The position numbers were made by a program, and so were the translations under genes. Source: Diphasiastrum complanatum (lineage: Eukaryota; Streptophyta; Lycopodiopsida; Lycopodiales; Lycopodiaceae). Taken from it: 64,000 nucleotides of DNA. Every line of letters begins with the position of its first letter. Within the stretch, counting starts at the first letter, position 1. The stretch spans positions 34,628 through 98,627 of the forward strand of contig MU831881.1 of NCBI GenBank assembly GCA_029204225.1. Direction: 5' to 3'. This document shows, piece by piece, positions 46,115-57,344 of this stretch. Below the pieces are notes generated by a model. It had not been told where the DNA came from, ran no database searches, and was given only the letters and a program-made list of their open reading frames with translations.

Positions 46115-46560
46115 AAACCGATCGATGAACTTTCCAAATTCTATTTATGCCATGTCATTTGAAGGCAATGCCAGGACATTGAAAAACATTCTGCATGCCT
46201 ATAATTGGCTAGTGAATAACGTGTTCTCATTCACATCCAATCCCTTAACACACAAATTGTTGGAATTTCCCTTAAATTCAACTGGTAATGAGGATCTGTT
46301 CGTTACCTTCCTACAGAACTGTTGGCAAAACAGTTTGCAGTTTTGCTCACAATTCCTAACAGGCGACAAAAGGGAAAAATGTGACACTGCATTTTTTACA
46401 TGCAATTCCTGAAAGGCGGCAAAAGCGAAAATGCGACTCTGCATTTTTACATGCAATTCCTGACAGGCGACAAAAGAGAAAAATGCGACTCTACATTTTT
46501 ACGTGCAATTCCTGACAGGGCGACAAATGTGACTAAACCCTAAACCACAAAAAGGTCCTA
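46115..46560 (-). repeat. LTR fragment with a 52-bp tandem module, related to D-type LTRs
   Basis: A unit of about 52 bp starting AATTCCTGACAGGCGACAAA begins at 46,351, 46,404, 46,454 and 46,507. It contains ATGCGACTCTGCATTTTTAC, which is also the internal repeat of the LTRs at 13.6 kb and 21.9 kb, there with two copies. The orientation is the same as in element D. Confidence 0.8.
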
Positions 46561-46669
46561 TGAGGTGGTTCAATTTTGTAGAACAACTAAAAAATTACCT
46601 TATTTTATTTTATCTATATATATTTTGTTTAGCTAGCCATGAGTAATAGATTGTGAAAAAAAAAACTCG

Positions 46670-47830
46670 CAAAACTCGCTTTCATTTACTCGCAGAATGT
46701 CTGAACTCGATAAGGTTCTGGTTCCATTAGATTCGCAGGAGGAGCACTCTGTCTCGTTGGAGCTGGTAGAGCTAGTTGCTCTAGAAATCCAAGGGCAAAA
46801 TTGAAAGGCTTTCCTTCAGAACCCTTTGAATAAGTAGTTTGATACTGAAGCTTAGCATACCTCTGCTGAATAATCCGAGGATTAAATTAGCAGAAGGCTG
46901 TTTCATGTCCCGTAAAGTTACACAGATGACAAATAGTATTCATCATTCGTTGTTTTAACATTGGACATTCATTCATAGTGTGATTGCCCGCACAAATTGA
47001 ACACCAGACATTTTCTCGGCTAGAAAAAGTCTTTGCAAACTTTTCAGGTTCTTTGTTTGCTTTACCATGGAATCCTTCCAAGGCTTTCAGCTTTTTGCCG
47101 AGTTGAGACTGCATTTTTTCCAGTTGCGTCTGCTGCTTTTGACCAAGTTTCTCGAACTCATCGATCATCTTCTCTACGATAACATTGATATTTCTTGATG
47201 CAATGGTGGTAGATGTTGTCGTGGTTTGCCCTGCCATATAAGGCAACATTCCAACATTTGGTTTGTCATCAGAATCTTCATCCTCTTCACGAATTGCATC
47301 GTCCATAGCGCTCTGTATTGTAGCGTATTCAGTATGGCATTTCAGCTCGCATCTAATCCTTTTAGGTAGACCTGCTAAAAACCACATAATCAAAGCATCA
47401 TCATTGATTAGATCGGGATCACACTCAGATTTGAGGTGTTTAACCCGTTCAATATAATCTCGTACTGCTTCTTTCGTTCCCATTTTAATTTCACTTAAAA
47501 GGAGAAAGAGATCTTCCATAAATTTCTTGGGCTTAAATCTTGTAATGAGAGCGACTTTAACACTTTCCAATCCATGCATTCTGCTTCCTCTTGGTTATAA
47601 AACCAATCCTAAGCAGCTCCAGTTACGGCCATAGGGAATAACTGAAGTTTATCTTGTGGAAATACTTCGTCATAAACCCTACATGATTATGAAAAGATAT
47701 GGAAAAATCTGATGGGATCCGATAACCCATTGTACTTTGGTATATCTAAAACGAGGAGATCTTCTAACAATAATTGGTGGTGGGTTCATTGGTCCTCCTT
47801 CAACCATAGTTCCAAATTATGTCAATCAGA
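46670..47830 (-). pseudogene. Gypsy gag of element B2
   Basis: The frame 46,887-47,579 encodes the gag core end and C-terminus: ALITRFKPKKFMEDLFLLL, RDYIERVKHLKSECDPDLI, MWFLAGLPKRIRCELKCH, a helical region, and the knuckle WCSICAGNHTMNECPMLK. It is the B counterpart of the gag of element A. Further gag sequence lies on both sides in broken frames (PRIIQQRYA near 46,870). Pol is missing downstream; copia debris follows at 46,560. Confidence 0.88.
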
Positions 47831-49185
47831 CAATGAGATTGGATCTAGATTTCTCAACAAAGTTCTATCTCAGATAAGATAAGATAAGATCAGGTCTGTA
47901 AAATCTCTATCACTTGAAAATAATCAGATTTTTGTTTTTTTTAGAAAAATAGATCTTGATCAAGCGATCGATACTAAAATGAAGATTTTTCAAAATCACT
48001 ATCAAATTATAATAGAAGGGTTCCATATTTTGACAGAGGCTATATTTGGTAGATCGGAACCTGGAAATAGACGAAGGTTGACTGGGTGAGGATTGACTTG
48101 CGGCGAAGGCTCTTCACTACTATTCTTCATAAAATATCACTGATTTGACTGTTTTCTGACAAATCTGGTAAAACTAACCTTTGCCAACCTTGTAGTGAAT
48201 AAATCTGACATAGATAAATATGTGGGAGAACTGACGAAGGTCCCTTGTGACAAAAAATGGAGGTTTTTTTGCACCTTGGCGAGAGTAAAAATTGACTTTT
48301 TGCAAGATTTTGATAGATCTAATCTTTGTCGAACTCACAAATGATAACTTACTATATTTAAAATTCTTAGACAATTTGGCAAAGAATCTATCAAAGAATC
48401 AAGAATAATACTGGTATTTTTGCAAAAAATAGATTTGTTTGACAAAAATATGACAATATGACAATTGACCCTTAGATAACCTTCGCCCAACTTACTAACT
48501 ATCAAAAATAGTAAGTGGGACTGACATAGACTCTGGCAAAGGTTCTTCTCAGAGAACTAATATTTTTGCAAGAAGTTGTAAATTTTCCACAAAAGATTAT
48601 CAACAACTAGATGAACAGTCACTTTGGACTTCTATTTTTGGTATTAATCTTCGCCGACCTGGCAATAGATAGATCTAAATTACACCTATGCACAGTGAAT
48701 CAGGCAAAGATTTTTTTTCTGTATTTTTAGGATTTTGATGGTTTTTTAGTGTTTTTTGATGGTTTTTTTTTTTTTTATATTTTTGCAAATCTGTTGGAAA
48801 TTAACCTTCGCCCTTCAATCTGAAGGTTCTGTGAGAGAAACCGAAGGTGTCTTCAACTCGGTGAAGGTTTCTTGTAAGAGGGTAAAAAGTTATCAACTTT
48901 GATGAGGAATTTGTCTCTTTTTTGTTCAAATCTAATAGAACTGACCTATTTTTGTTGTTTTTTTTATTTCTCATATCCAAATGGATCTTAAGAATTGTGA
49001 TATGAATAGCCTTCCCTGCTCAACAATCAGATTAGATTTCAAGCAAGAAGATTCACTCACATCAAGCAAAATCACCCTTAATCTAATCCTATAATGTAAT
49101 TTTAACCCTATTCATGCCAAAACAAGATGCCTAATGCAAGCTAACATTCATCCAAATATGCTGCAATCTGATAAATTGGCATAGC
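47831..49185 (-). repeat. Leader of B2 with dispersed CGAAGGTT motifs
   Basis: Between gag and the primer site, variants of GCGAAGGTT on both strands occur at about 48,070, 48,101, 48,231, 48,479, 48,535, 48,650, 48,803 and 48,840-48,870. No ORF is visible. This is the same position as the CGAGGGTT region of element A, but with A in place of the first G of the GGG. Confidence 0.75.
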
Positions 49186-49204
49186 TCCCTGGCAAATGGT
49201 GCCA
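49186..49204 (-). other. Primer binding site of B2
   Basis: The minus strand reads TGGCACCATTTGCCAGGGA close to the LTR end. It resembles the site of element A, with several changes. Confidence 0.65.
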
Positions 49205-49208
49205 AAAT

Positions 49209-49524
49209 TGTAGTGTCTTTATTTCCTATCCTATTCTCAACCCAAGATCCAAACACACAAGCATTAAGGAGATGAAGCTAGTCGTCACGTGGAGGTTCGA
49301 TCCCATGAGAGCAATAGCATAAAATAATCCAGCATGTATGAATGATCCAAGATTAACACTAACATCCGTTAACACTATAGATTAACACTAACATCCATTA
49401 ACCCTGAATCAATGAACACTACGATTCACAATAAGATAAATACTTGCTCCTCTCTCTCTCTCCCTTTCTCTCTCACAAAAAAACATAAGAACATACAATT
49501 CCAATAACGTTCAGATCTAACAGT
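49209..49524 (-). repeat. B2 LTR, first part
   Basis: It matches the B1 LTR at 57.7-58.0 kb (shared words CATTAACCCT, GTCACACGGAGGTTCG/GTCACGTGGAGGTTCG, TCTCTCTCACAAAAA). It is interrupted at 49,524 by element N2 and resumes at 54,057 with CAATTAGCAAAT, which in the B1 LTR follows without a break. Confidence 0.88.
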
Positions 49525-50227
49525 TGTGAAAGTACTGTACTTTAGGACCATAAATGGATCTACAAAAGATCCACAAGAGTGATTGGATGCTTGCTTAACA
49601 ATCTATCAAAAAACTAGACACAAAAAAGTTGATCTAGATTGGCAATTTGACAAACAACAAACATTTAAAAATCAAAAGACTTGATCAACATTGAAATCCG
49701 AGCCCACACGTGTGTAATACAGGCTGTAGTACGGCCTTCAACCTGAGAAACAAGTAGAAATTGATTTGGTTACATTTGGATCACAAAAACTCAATGTACA
49801 TAGTGAACTAGCTTGAGATTGCCAATGAGCTCCAAAATTTTTCTATCTTCTCACTATAGAGAGAGGGAATACATAGCAAATTCGACTTTCTTCTTGAAGT
49901 TAGGTGGATTTCCAGCATGTAATAAGAAAGTTAACTCACTCTCCTTGACCTAAAATAAAACCCTAGTCTATTTCCTAGAGTCATGCTTGGTAGATAGCTA
50001 GTTGGTCAAATTTTCATCTTAAATCTAGGATTTAGGTCCTATAAACTAGGAATCACTAGCAAAATGACATGACCAACCCTATGGACTTGACCTAACCTAC
50101 ATTAGGAGTGGGTTTCCACGTGGCATCTTGGCCTCACATGAGTGAAATCCACTTATGTACAAAATTTACATTATACTACATGGTTTTTGATCAAGCTAGA
50201 TTTGCCAATTTTTGGCAATTCTTCACA
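49525..50227 (-). repeat. 3' LTR of N2
   Basis: It begins TGTGAAAG and ends TTCTTCACA in plus-strand reading and is nearly the same as 53,356-54,056 and as the LTR of N1. Confidence 0.93.
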
Positions 50228-50239
50228 CTCCTCAAATTT
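50228..50239 (-). other. Polypurine tract of N2
   Basis: The minus strand reads AAATTTGAGGAG directly before the LTR. Confidence 0.8.
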
Positions 50240-50426
50240 AGCTTGATCTATCTACAACTCTCTTGCTAGATGAATGAATGCTTCTAGAAGTGTCTAACTA
50301 CAAACAAGGAACTTTTGAGACTCCAATAGAGAATGATGTCCATGAAGGATCTTTCACCACCTCTTAAAGGATCCCTTACAAGATGTTCCACAAATGTGTC
50401 TATATACATGTACCACACTTCAAAAA

Positions 50427-51194
50427 CTATACATCATGCCAAGCCATGGATTCCAAGGCATTTTGTGCACTTGAAGATACATCAATAAAACTATTAAGTG
50501 AATACATATTGTTGCCAAAGACAACTTGCCTTGCTTGATCCATATGATTGAGCCTAGATGGCTCCATCTTGATGCTCATGGTTCTTCTTGGAGTCCTCGG
50601 GTCTTGAGCTTGCTCCTCCACTTGACTTGACTCCAAACCATCAATGAATTGAATAAGGTGTTGATCCAAAGGTGCTTCTTCAAGTTTACAAATTTTCCAC
50701 TCTTGAAAGATCACATTTCCACCATTGACAAACTCTTTGGTTGAAAACAAGTAGATTCTACAATCTCTACTTGAAGAGTAAAACACTACCATTATTCCTA
50801 TCATTGAAATAGGATAATCTTTGGTCCTTACATTGAAATGATCATGCACAAAGCATGTGGACACAAAGATTTCCAAAGAAAATGATGTTTCATCTTTTAT
50901 GACTCTATTCAAACTATTACAAAAATAGTTATCCAATAAAATCGCTTTATCAACAGCAAATGTAGATTTCAAAGCAACCCATTTCATTGTCTTGTCATAC
51001 AAAGTAATAAACACCATGAATCTTAAAGGTAAGATACAAGTCACCTCATGTCTACTACTACTTTCCAAAAAGTATTCAAAGATAGTAGACTCTCCAATGC
51101 TCACCACCCTTGCAAGATGCACACTTGAATGGACAATTTGCATGCAATTTGATGACTCGGCCATTGTCATTGAGGACTCCCTTGGAACTCTCAT
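50427..51194 (-). CDS. N2 tail ORF, integrase-RT linker remnant
   Basis: An intact 255-codon frame starting MRVPRESSMTMAESSNCMQ and ending NALESMAWHDV. It overlaps the end of the preceding frame by four bases. YSSSRDCRIYLFS with NGGNVIFQEWK fits the part of copia pol after the integrase core, and the last ten residues fit the very start of the RT region. The N-terminal 120 residues are not recognised. That the frame is open here and shared with N1 suggests that it was kept through at least one round of transposition. It may encode only a relic; a role in trans-mobilisation is speculation. Confidence 0.6.
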   Translation of the reverse strand: MRVPRESSMTMAESSNCMQIVHSSVHLARVVSIGESTIFEYFLESSSRHEVTCILPLRFMVFITLYDKTMKWVALKSTFAVDKAILLDNYFCNSLNRVIKDETSFSLEIFVSTCFVHDHFNVRTKDYPISMIGIMVVFYSSSRDCRIYLFSTKEFVNGGNVIFQEWKICKLEEAPLDQHLIQFIDGLESSQVEEQAQDPRTPRRTMSIKMEPSRLNHMDQARQVVFGNNMYSLNSFIDVSSSAQNALESMAWHDV

Positions 51195-52156
51195 GATTCC
51201 TCCTTTTGATGCTCCTCCTCAATGCAAGCAATATCACACTTTGCCAAGATCTCCTCTTGAGTGATCTCCTCCTTTGCCAAGCTCATTCTTTCAAAAGCAA
51301 CACTAGCTTCCAACTTAAACAATCTTCCATGTTTAAATCCCTTTGCAATGCAAACATCATTCTTCAAGATGAAGCAAACACCATGCTTAAAGTGGACATC
51401 CAAACCACTTTCTAAGAGTAAACCAACACTAAGCATATTCTTGGTGATTGATGGTACATAAAGGACATTGTTTAGATCCATGCATTTTGAGGATTCTAGA
51501 CACAAAGAGATGGTGCCAACACCATCTATCCTACACTCTTCATCATTTGCAGTAAAGAAAAACTTTTTAGTAGCATTGAAAGAGTGTAAGTTTGAGAAAA
51601 AGTCCTTTTCACAAGACATGTGGGAGCTAGCCCCACTGTCAATCCACCAATTGTCTCTTGAATTGCTATTGCTTGTTGGTAAGGATGTAAATGCCATCAA
51701 GAATACATCTACTTCATCCTCCTCCTCCTCCTTTGCAAGGTTTCCTTGTTTGTCCTCCTCCACTTGTGCTCTTAGCCTCTTGTAGCATTCAGATGCATAA
51801 TGTCCCTTCTTTCCACAAAAGAAGCATTTCCGCTTTGACTTGTCCTTTGAGCTTGATGCATCGTCTTCTTCTTTGGCTTCCTTTGGATGTTTCTTCTTTC
51901 CATTGGTCTTATTTTTTCCCTTGAATGAGAAATTGGCTTTCTCATCACCATCCTGCAAAGACAATGAGCTCATTCTTGCCTTCGTGTGGAGCATCCTACA
52001 CTCTTCAACCACTAATACACTGTGAAGTTTTTCTATAGTTGGCAAAGTGTCTTGGATAGCAAAACTTTGGACCAAATTTGCAAAGTCATCTCCTAGACCA
52101 TTAAGGACAATTTGTACAAGCTCTCCATCATGAATCTTCTCTCCAATGGAAGCCAA
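51191..52156 (-). CDS. N2 gag C-terminus, knuckle and protease
   Basis: An open frame of 321 codons. It has gag sequence (ELVQIVLNGLGDDFANLVQ), a Lys-rich spacer, the knuckle CFFCGKKGHYASEC, a Glu-rich spacer, the intact protease site WWIDSGASSHM, and LYVPSITKNMLSVGLL before EEEHQKEES-stop. It opens after a stop at 52,157, so the frame is not a complete gag-protease. N1 has the same layout but with the protease Asp changed. Confidence 0.85.
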   Translation of the reverse strand: MASIGEKIHDGELVQIVLNGLGDDFANLVQSFAIQDTLPTIEKLHSVLVVEECRMLHTKARMSSLSLQDGDEKANFSFKGKNKTNGKKKHPKEAKEEDDASSSKDKSKRKCFFCGKKGHYASECYKRLRAQVEEDKQGNLAKEEEEDEVDVFLMAFTSLPTSNSNSRDNWWIDSGASSHMSCEKDFFSNLHSFNATKKFFFTANDEECRIDGVGTISLCLESSKCMDLNNVLYVPSITKNMLSVGLLLESGLDVHFKHGVCFILKNDVCIAKGFKHGRLFKLEASVAFERMSLAKEEITQEEILAKCDIACIEEEHQKEES

Positions 52157-52633
52157 CTACCTATTTAGAGACTTGATTCTGAGTACATAATCTTGTGCAC
52201 TCTCCTCACTTCTCCTCATGCTTTGCAAAATCTGATTTCTAAGCATAAGAACTCTAGAAGTGTTGCTAGATTCATAGACTAATTTTAAAGACTCTCAAGC
52301 CTCTTTAGCACTAGTACATGCTGATACTTCTCTCAACAAATCATTGCTCACATTCATCTTCACACAATGAAGTGCAAGCCTAGATCTCTTCTTGTATTTA
52401 GCTAACTCCTATGCACCCCCTTCATCTTCAATCAAGAACTCATGAAGGTCTTGGAGCACCAAGATTGACTCCATCCTAACCTTCCAAATATCATAATTTG
52501 TAGAATTCAATCTCTCACTAGATTCTAGAAGATATGCTCCAGCAGATCCCATCTTACTAGTGACTTCTACAAACAATTGAATAGATTTGATTGACTTGAA
52601 ACTCACAAAGGTCTCACACTTGCAATGTTTCAC
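52157..52633 (-). pseudogene. N2 gag N-terminus, with stops
   Basis: The frame starts with YLLESSERLNSTNYDIWKVR and the same gag start as N1, and hits a stop at 52,409. Gag continues past it (RLALHCVKMNVSNDLL, SNTSRVLMLRNQILQSM), with further stops near 52,295 and at 52,157. The ALHCVKMNVSN block missing from N1 is present here. Confidence 0.85.
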
Positions 52634-52915
52634 TCAAATTTGATTTCTAATCCAATAAATGGACATATAATCATAGTTCTATCACTCCCTCACAAAGCTG
52701 GAATGAAGATAAGATGAAGTGAAAACTACTTTCAAACAAAACTTGCCAAGAAATGGATTTGATTGTCTCTAGAAACTCACTAAGGTCTCTCTCTTGTAGT
52801 TTTTCACTCAAATTAGATTTCTAATCCAACAAATGGACTTATAATCTCAGTTCTAGCACTCCCTCACAAAGTTGGAATGAGGATAAGATGATGTGAAATT
52901 TACTTACAATCAAAT
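52580..52915 (-). repeat. Tandem duplication in the N2 leader
   Basis: Two copies of a unit of about 170 bp, each with CACTCCCTCACAAAG (about 52,685 and 52,857). It corresponds to the doublet at 10,250-10,588 in N1. Confidence 0.85.
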
Positions 52916-53342
52916 CTTGCCAATTTTGGCTATTTTTGGACAAAAAATTGACTTAATCTCTTTCTTCCTTCTTGTACTTTCAAGACCTATTTTTAACCTT
53001 AATAGGACTTGAACTTAGCCTAGATTAATTAGATTCCATGAAACAAATTCAAATCTAATCAATGGCAAATGATCTTGGTAGATTATCCTAGGATCTCCAC
53101 CAAAAATTACACCAACAGCTCACAAATTGAATTTATTTGGATCAAATGAATACCATGCATTAAATGCAGGTTCAGAGGTGCCCACACATGTGGATAGTAC
53201 GAATTTGGACCCCTACCAAGTTTGGGATCAAATCTCCTCACCAAAATCAAGATTCTAGCTTGCCCTCTCGATACTAGTTTTTAGCACCAAAACTTGCTAA
53301 AAATGGATTTGCATTAGATCAATGGATTATGCTCTTGTACTT

Positions 53343-53355
53343 GGCTCTGATGCCA
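53343..53355 (-). other. Primer binding site of N2
   Basis: The minus strand reads TGGCATCAGAGCC, one base different from N1 (TGGTATCAGAGCC), directly after the LTR. Confidence 0.85.
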
Positions 53356-54056
53356 TGTGAAATTACTATACTTAGGACCATAAATGGATCTACAAAAGAT
53401 CCACAATAGTGATTGGATGCTTGCTTAACAATCTATCAAAAAACTAGACACAAAAAAGTTGATCTAGATTGGCAAATTGACAAACAACAAGCATTAACAA
53501 TCAAAAGACTTGATAAACATTGAAATCCGAGCCCACACGTGTGTAATACAGGCTGTAGTCCGGCCTTCAACCTGAGAAACAAGTAGAAATTGATTTGGTT
53601 TCATTTGGATCACAAAAACTCAATGTACATAGTGAACTAGCTTGAGATTGCCAATGAGCTCCAAAAATTTTCTATCTTCTCACTATAGAGAGAGGGAATA
53701 CATAGCAAATCCGACTTCCTTCTTGAAGTTAGGTGGATTTCCAGCATGTAATAAGGAAGTTAACTCACTCTCATTGACCTAAAATGAAACCCTAGTCTAT
53801 TTCCTAGAGTCATGCTTGGTAGATAGCTAGTTGGTCAAATTTTCACCTTAAATCTAGGATTTAGGTCCTATAAACTAGGAACCACTACCAAAATGACATG
53901 ACCAACCCTATGGACTTGACCTAACCTACATTAGGAGTGGGTTTCCATGTGGCATCTTGGCCTCACATGTGTGAAATCCACTTATGTACAAAATTTACAT
54001 TATACTACATGGTTTTTGATCAAGCTAGATTTGTCAATTTTTGGCAATTCTTCACA
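53356..54056 (-). repeat. 5' LTR of N2
   Basis: It is 701 bp, the same length as the 5' LTR of N1, with TGTGAA/TTCACA ends. Confidence 0.93.
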
Positions 54057-54122
54057 CAATTAGCAAATGAAGAAACAAAACATTTCAATTGCCAAAGCTT
54101 TGCTAGCTTTCCACCCTAATTT
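54057..54122 (-). repeat. B2 LTR, second part
   Basis: CAATTAGCAAAT continues the B LTR after the N2 insertion. The match fades within about 30 bp, just before copia element F. Confidence 0.6.
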
Positions 54123-55166
54123 TGATAGAAAAGACACACTAAGTGAAAATGTTCGCGAATATTTCGCGACACACGACACGAAATTGTTCGTGACACAAAA
54201 TCATGCGTGCTCCACTAAGGACCAAGAAGATCAGCCAAGTACCATGGGGTACAAATATTTGATATGATATTGTGACATCAACAGAAGTGCTTTAGGACGT
54301 GGCTAATCTACCACTCTCGTAATCCATGATTAGTTATAGATGTTTAATCAGTCTGATCAGGGAAGATACTCGACACGACACGAGAAAATTCGCGAACTAT
54401 ATACATTATGCTTGATGCATACAACTACAAGACGAAAATATACAGAATACATGTCCGTCTGTGAGTGAGAAAATTTTGTAAGAGAATCAGCAAATCCAAA
54501 AGTCCGCTAGTAAGCGAGACACTATTCGTGGGAGAACTGTGTATCTCTCATGCCAATGCACTATGTGGATCTATCATGCAGTGCTTGAAAAACAAGAGGA
54601 TCAATAGATAATGTAGCTGCTATGCACATATTATTCTGAATGATTGTATGATCTTGAATAAATTTTGGTCTGCTATTGTTCGTGTATCTCATTTACTTGT
54701 TTATTCAATTACGCACATTGGTTCAATCTTGTTGAATGTTGTATTAATATATAACGAAGATCATCAGTGTTTGTCTGTATTCTGGAGGATTGTAGGAGTG
54801 ATATAGCCAACAGTGACTAGCAATCATATCTGAATTCCAGATGAACCGATTTTGTTCGCGACTATTTTTGCTTCGCTTCATGTTTCGTATTGTTTCTTTT
54901 CGAGATCACTTTGCTTTCAGCATAAACCAATTTCAGAGCTCATTCAAGTTTTGCTTCGCTTTGCTTCATTTTGTTTCATCTAGTTTTTGTTTCGTTTCGT
55001 TGTAGAGCCCGATTGATCCTTCACAAATTCTTCTCGAACAAAATTCTCGAACAAAAATTATTCCTGATTAAATAGTTTCGCGAAAATTTTGTGAATCGTT
55101 CGAGAGACTCCCATTAGTTTGTCACCAGAATTTTAGCTAGAATTCCATTTTGCACTTTTCATATCA
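54123..55166 (+). repeat. 5' LTR of element F (putative)
   Basis: The left end is chosen because TGATA there pairs with TATCA at the right end, and the right end is fixed by the primer site one base later. No second copy is present to confirm it. Confidence 0.6.
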
Positions 55167-55167
55167 G

Positions 55168-55179
55168 TGGTATCAGAGC
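55168..55179 (+). other. Primer binding site of element F
   Basis: TGGTATCAGAGC, the copia initiator-Met-tRNA type. Confidence 0.88.
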
Positions 55180-55199
55180 ATGTCATAGTCTGACATAGC

Positions 55200-55950
55200 C
55201 GCAAAGCTATAAGATCCAGGAGGCTAAGCATTCAAGCAAAGAACCATCAACAAGTGAGAACACAATAAGTAGAAATAGCAGAGTGGAGACAAGAAGACGT
55301 GCGTGAGATGCAAACATGAAGGACATATTGTCGATCGTGTTGGCTAAACCCAAAAATTGAATGTATCCACTGTCATAAGAAGGGTCATGCAGCCATGGAT
55401 TGCCACCAGAACCCAAGAAACAAACAAGCTCAAAGCAGACAGGAGAACAATAATAGTTTGTCCTATGCCGAGGAGGCAAAGAGCTCAAAGATGGGCGAAG
55501 AAAGATCGAATCACGGAAATTCAACCGCCTACATCTATGTAGACATGTGTGCAGTATCAACACCTGACGTACAAGAGAAATCCTTGATTCAGGAGCTACC
55601 TCACATTTCGTTACATCAAGATGGATCATGTCTGATTTCTGAACTGCAGATCCATCAAGATTTATCATTCTTGGAGATGGATCAAAGCATCAAGTGAATG
55701 GTATTGGTTCACTGTGGCTCAACACAAACGACAGAGACAGACAACTCGAAGATGTTCTGTTCATGCCCACACTAAAACAGGACTTGCTATTAGTGGCAAG
55801 AATAGCTGATGCAGAGATGCATGTAACGTTTTCAGATGAAGCATGCAACGTTGTTGATGCAAGCACCAGTACACTGATCACTCAAGATAGAAGAAAAGGC
55901 AACCTATATATATCACTTGAAGGGAAGATGATTCACTTACTCTCATAAAG
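55200..55950 (+). pseudogene. Copia gag knuckle and protease region of element F
   Basis: The knuckle reads CIHCHKKGHAAMDC at about 55,365-55,410. A Ser/Asn-rich spacer follows. The retropepsin region is frameshifted, with an SGATSHF-like word near 55,600. The frame 55,694-55,948 has GIGSLWL, LEDVLFMPTLKQDLLLV and RRKGNLYISL, typical of the segment between protease and integrase. Most of gag is absent: only about 200 bp separate the primer site from the knuckle. Confidence 0.78.
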
Positions 55951-57340
55951 AATTCACAGTTTGCCTCAATACAAATTTTCAAACAATGAGTGAACAAATC
56001 ACTTTTGCTCTTGCATGACTCAAGAGTATACATTTGATGAAATAACCAATTGCTTTCTAATTGATTTAAAATCATTTTCAACCTTTTAAGAACATCATCT
56101 ATGTTCTCAAGAGAGACTTTATACTCAACTAGTATGGCTTTACTCCAATTTTGAGATGCAATGATCTCATTGAAGCAAATTGATTTATCAAATGACAAGA
56201 GAAGTAAGTATGAGATGTATACCACATAGATATGCTCCTCTTTCCATTGAAATGTGAGCCACATGGGTTCAACCATGTTTCTTGAGTTTCTTTTTGGAAT
56301 CACAACTTGAGAAGGTCTCTCCTCCTCAATCCTTGGCACACTTGAACCTTGAGATGATTCTTTAAGATCCTCTTCATGGTGCTCCTTCTTGATGGAAATC
56401 CGAGACCTCCATGTCTCATAATGATCACAACAACTATGACCACACAATATGCACTTCCTATGATTATTAAAATTACTTATGCTAGAAACATAAGTCCAGA
56501 AATCACCACAACTTGGCATGATTTTTCTAATATTGAAATCAAAAGAAGGCTAACTACTTGCTTATGGATATAAGTGTCCACTTTGGATGCTTCACTTATT
56601 CTCATAAGAAGTTTACAAATTGCCTTTAAGATTGAAAACTTACAGTTTTCATCTTTATGAATGAACACATCATTCTTGAAACCAAAAGATCCTACATTAT
56701 GAAGATATTTCCATTTCCTTGACTTCATAACTAATGTAAGCTTACAAGGAAAACATATTTTGCTATCTTTTAAGGCATCACACTCAACTAGTATTGCCTT
56801 AATCCACCTTTGAGATACAAAAATCTCTTCAAAGCAAAATGGTTCTTCATAAGTTGACATGAGAGCATAAATAAAACTATTTTCATTTTGTGATTGCTCC
56901 TTGATTGATTTCTCTTGAATAATAACAATAAGTTTGAACTTGTCCAAAGTTACAAGCAAAATACTTTCCAAGGACATAAAATAAATCCAAGTTACTTTCA
57001 TGAAAGTGACATCTATCTTTGCATATTGAACCAAACAATGCACTTCCAAATGAAAAATTTCAAAAGATTCAACATGTGTTGTGATGTACTCTTGAAGCCA
57101 AATCTTGCAAGTCCTTGTGAGACTCCAAGCCTGATTCACCTTTCACAAAGGAAACACCTTTCCTTGGACTTGTCCTTCTTGTATTTGCATTTCAAACTTG
57201 AAGCTCCATCCTTCACCTCGTCCCCCTTGCTTTGGTTCTCCTTGGATGGTTTGGTCTTCTTTTTGTAGCATCTTGAGAAAAAGTATCCTCCCTTTCCACA
57301 AAGGTTGCACTCAGGATCCTTTCTTTCCTTCAATAGGATG
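55951..57340 (-). pseudogene. Diverged N-like copia remnant
   Basis: Minus-strand frames at 57,136-57,333, 56,477-57,139 and 55,878-56,519. The first has a damaged knuckle, CNLCGKGGYFFSRC (His to Tyr), and a Lys-rich spacer like that of N2 (DGASSLKCKYKKDKSK). The other two each contain a word resembling the start of copia RT (CFEEIFVSQRWIKAILVE and CFNEIIASQNWSKAILVE), so a segment seems to be duplicated. Integrase core, RT active site and LTRs are absent. Confidence 0.55.
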
Positions 57341-57344
57341 CCAC

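Larger units (their letters stand above)
49525..54056 (-). mobile_element. Non-autonomous copia-derived element N2
   Basis: This is a complete copy with two LTRs of 703 and 701 bp, primer site, polypurine tract, gag, knuckle, protease and tail ORF, and no RT or RNase H. It is inserted in the LTR of gypsy element B2; the uninterrupted target sequence is seen at about 57,970-57,985. Left flank CAGT and right flank CAAT may be a decayed target duplication. It shares gene content, leader duplication and the stop before RT with N1. Confidence 0.92.
54123..55950 (+). mobile_element. Copia element F, 5' part
   Basis: A putative LTR (54,123-55,166; TGATAG start and CATATCA end), primer site, gag knuckle and protease region. 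It is cut at about 55,950, where minus-strand copia debris begins. The LTR has unusual TTCGCGA words (for example GTTCGCGAATATTTCGCGAC near 54,150). Confidence 0.75.
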
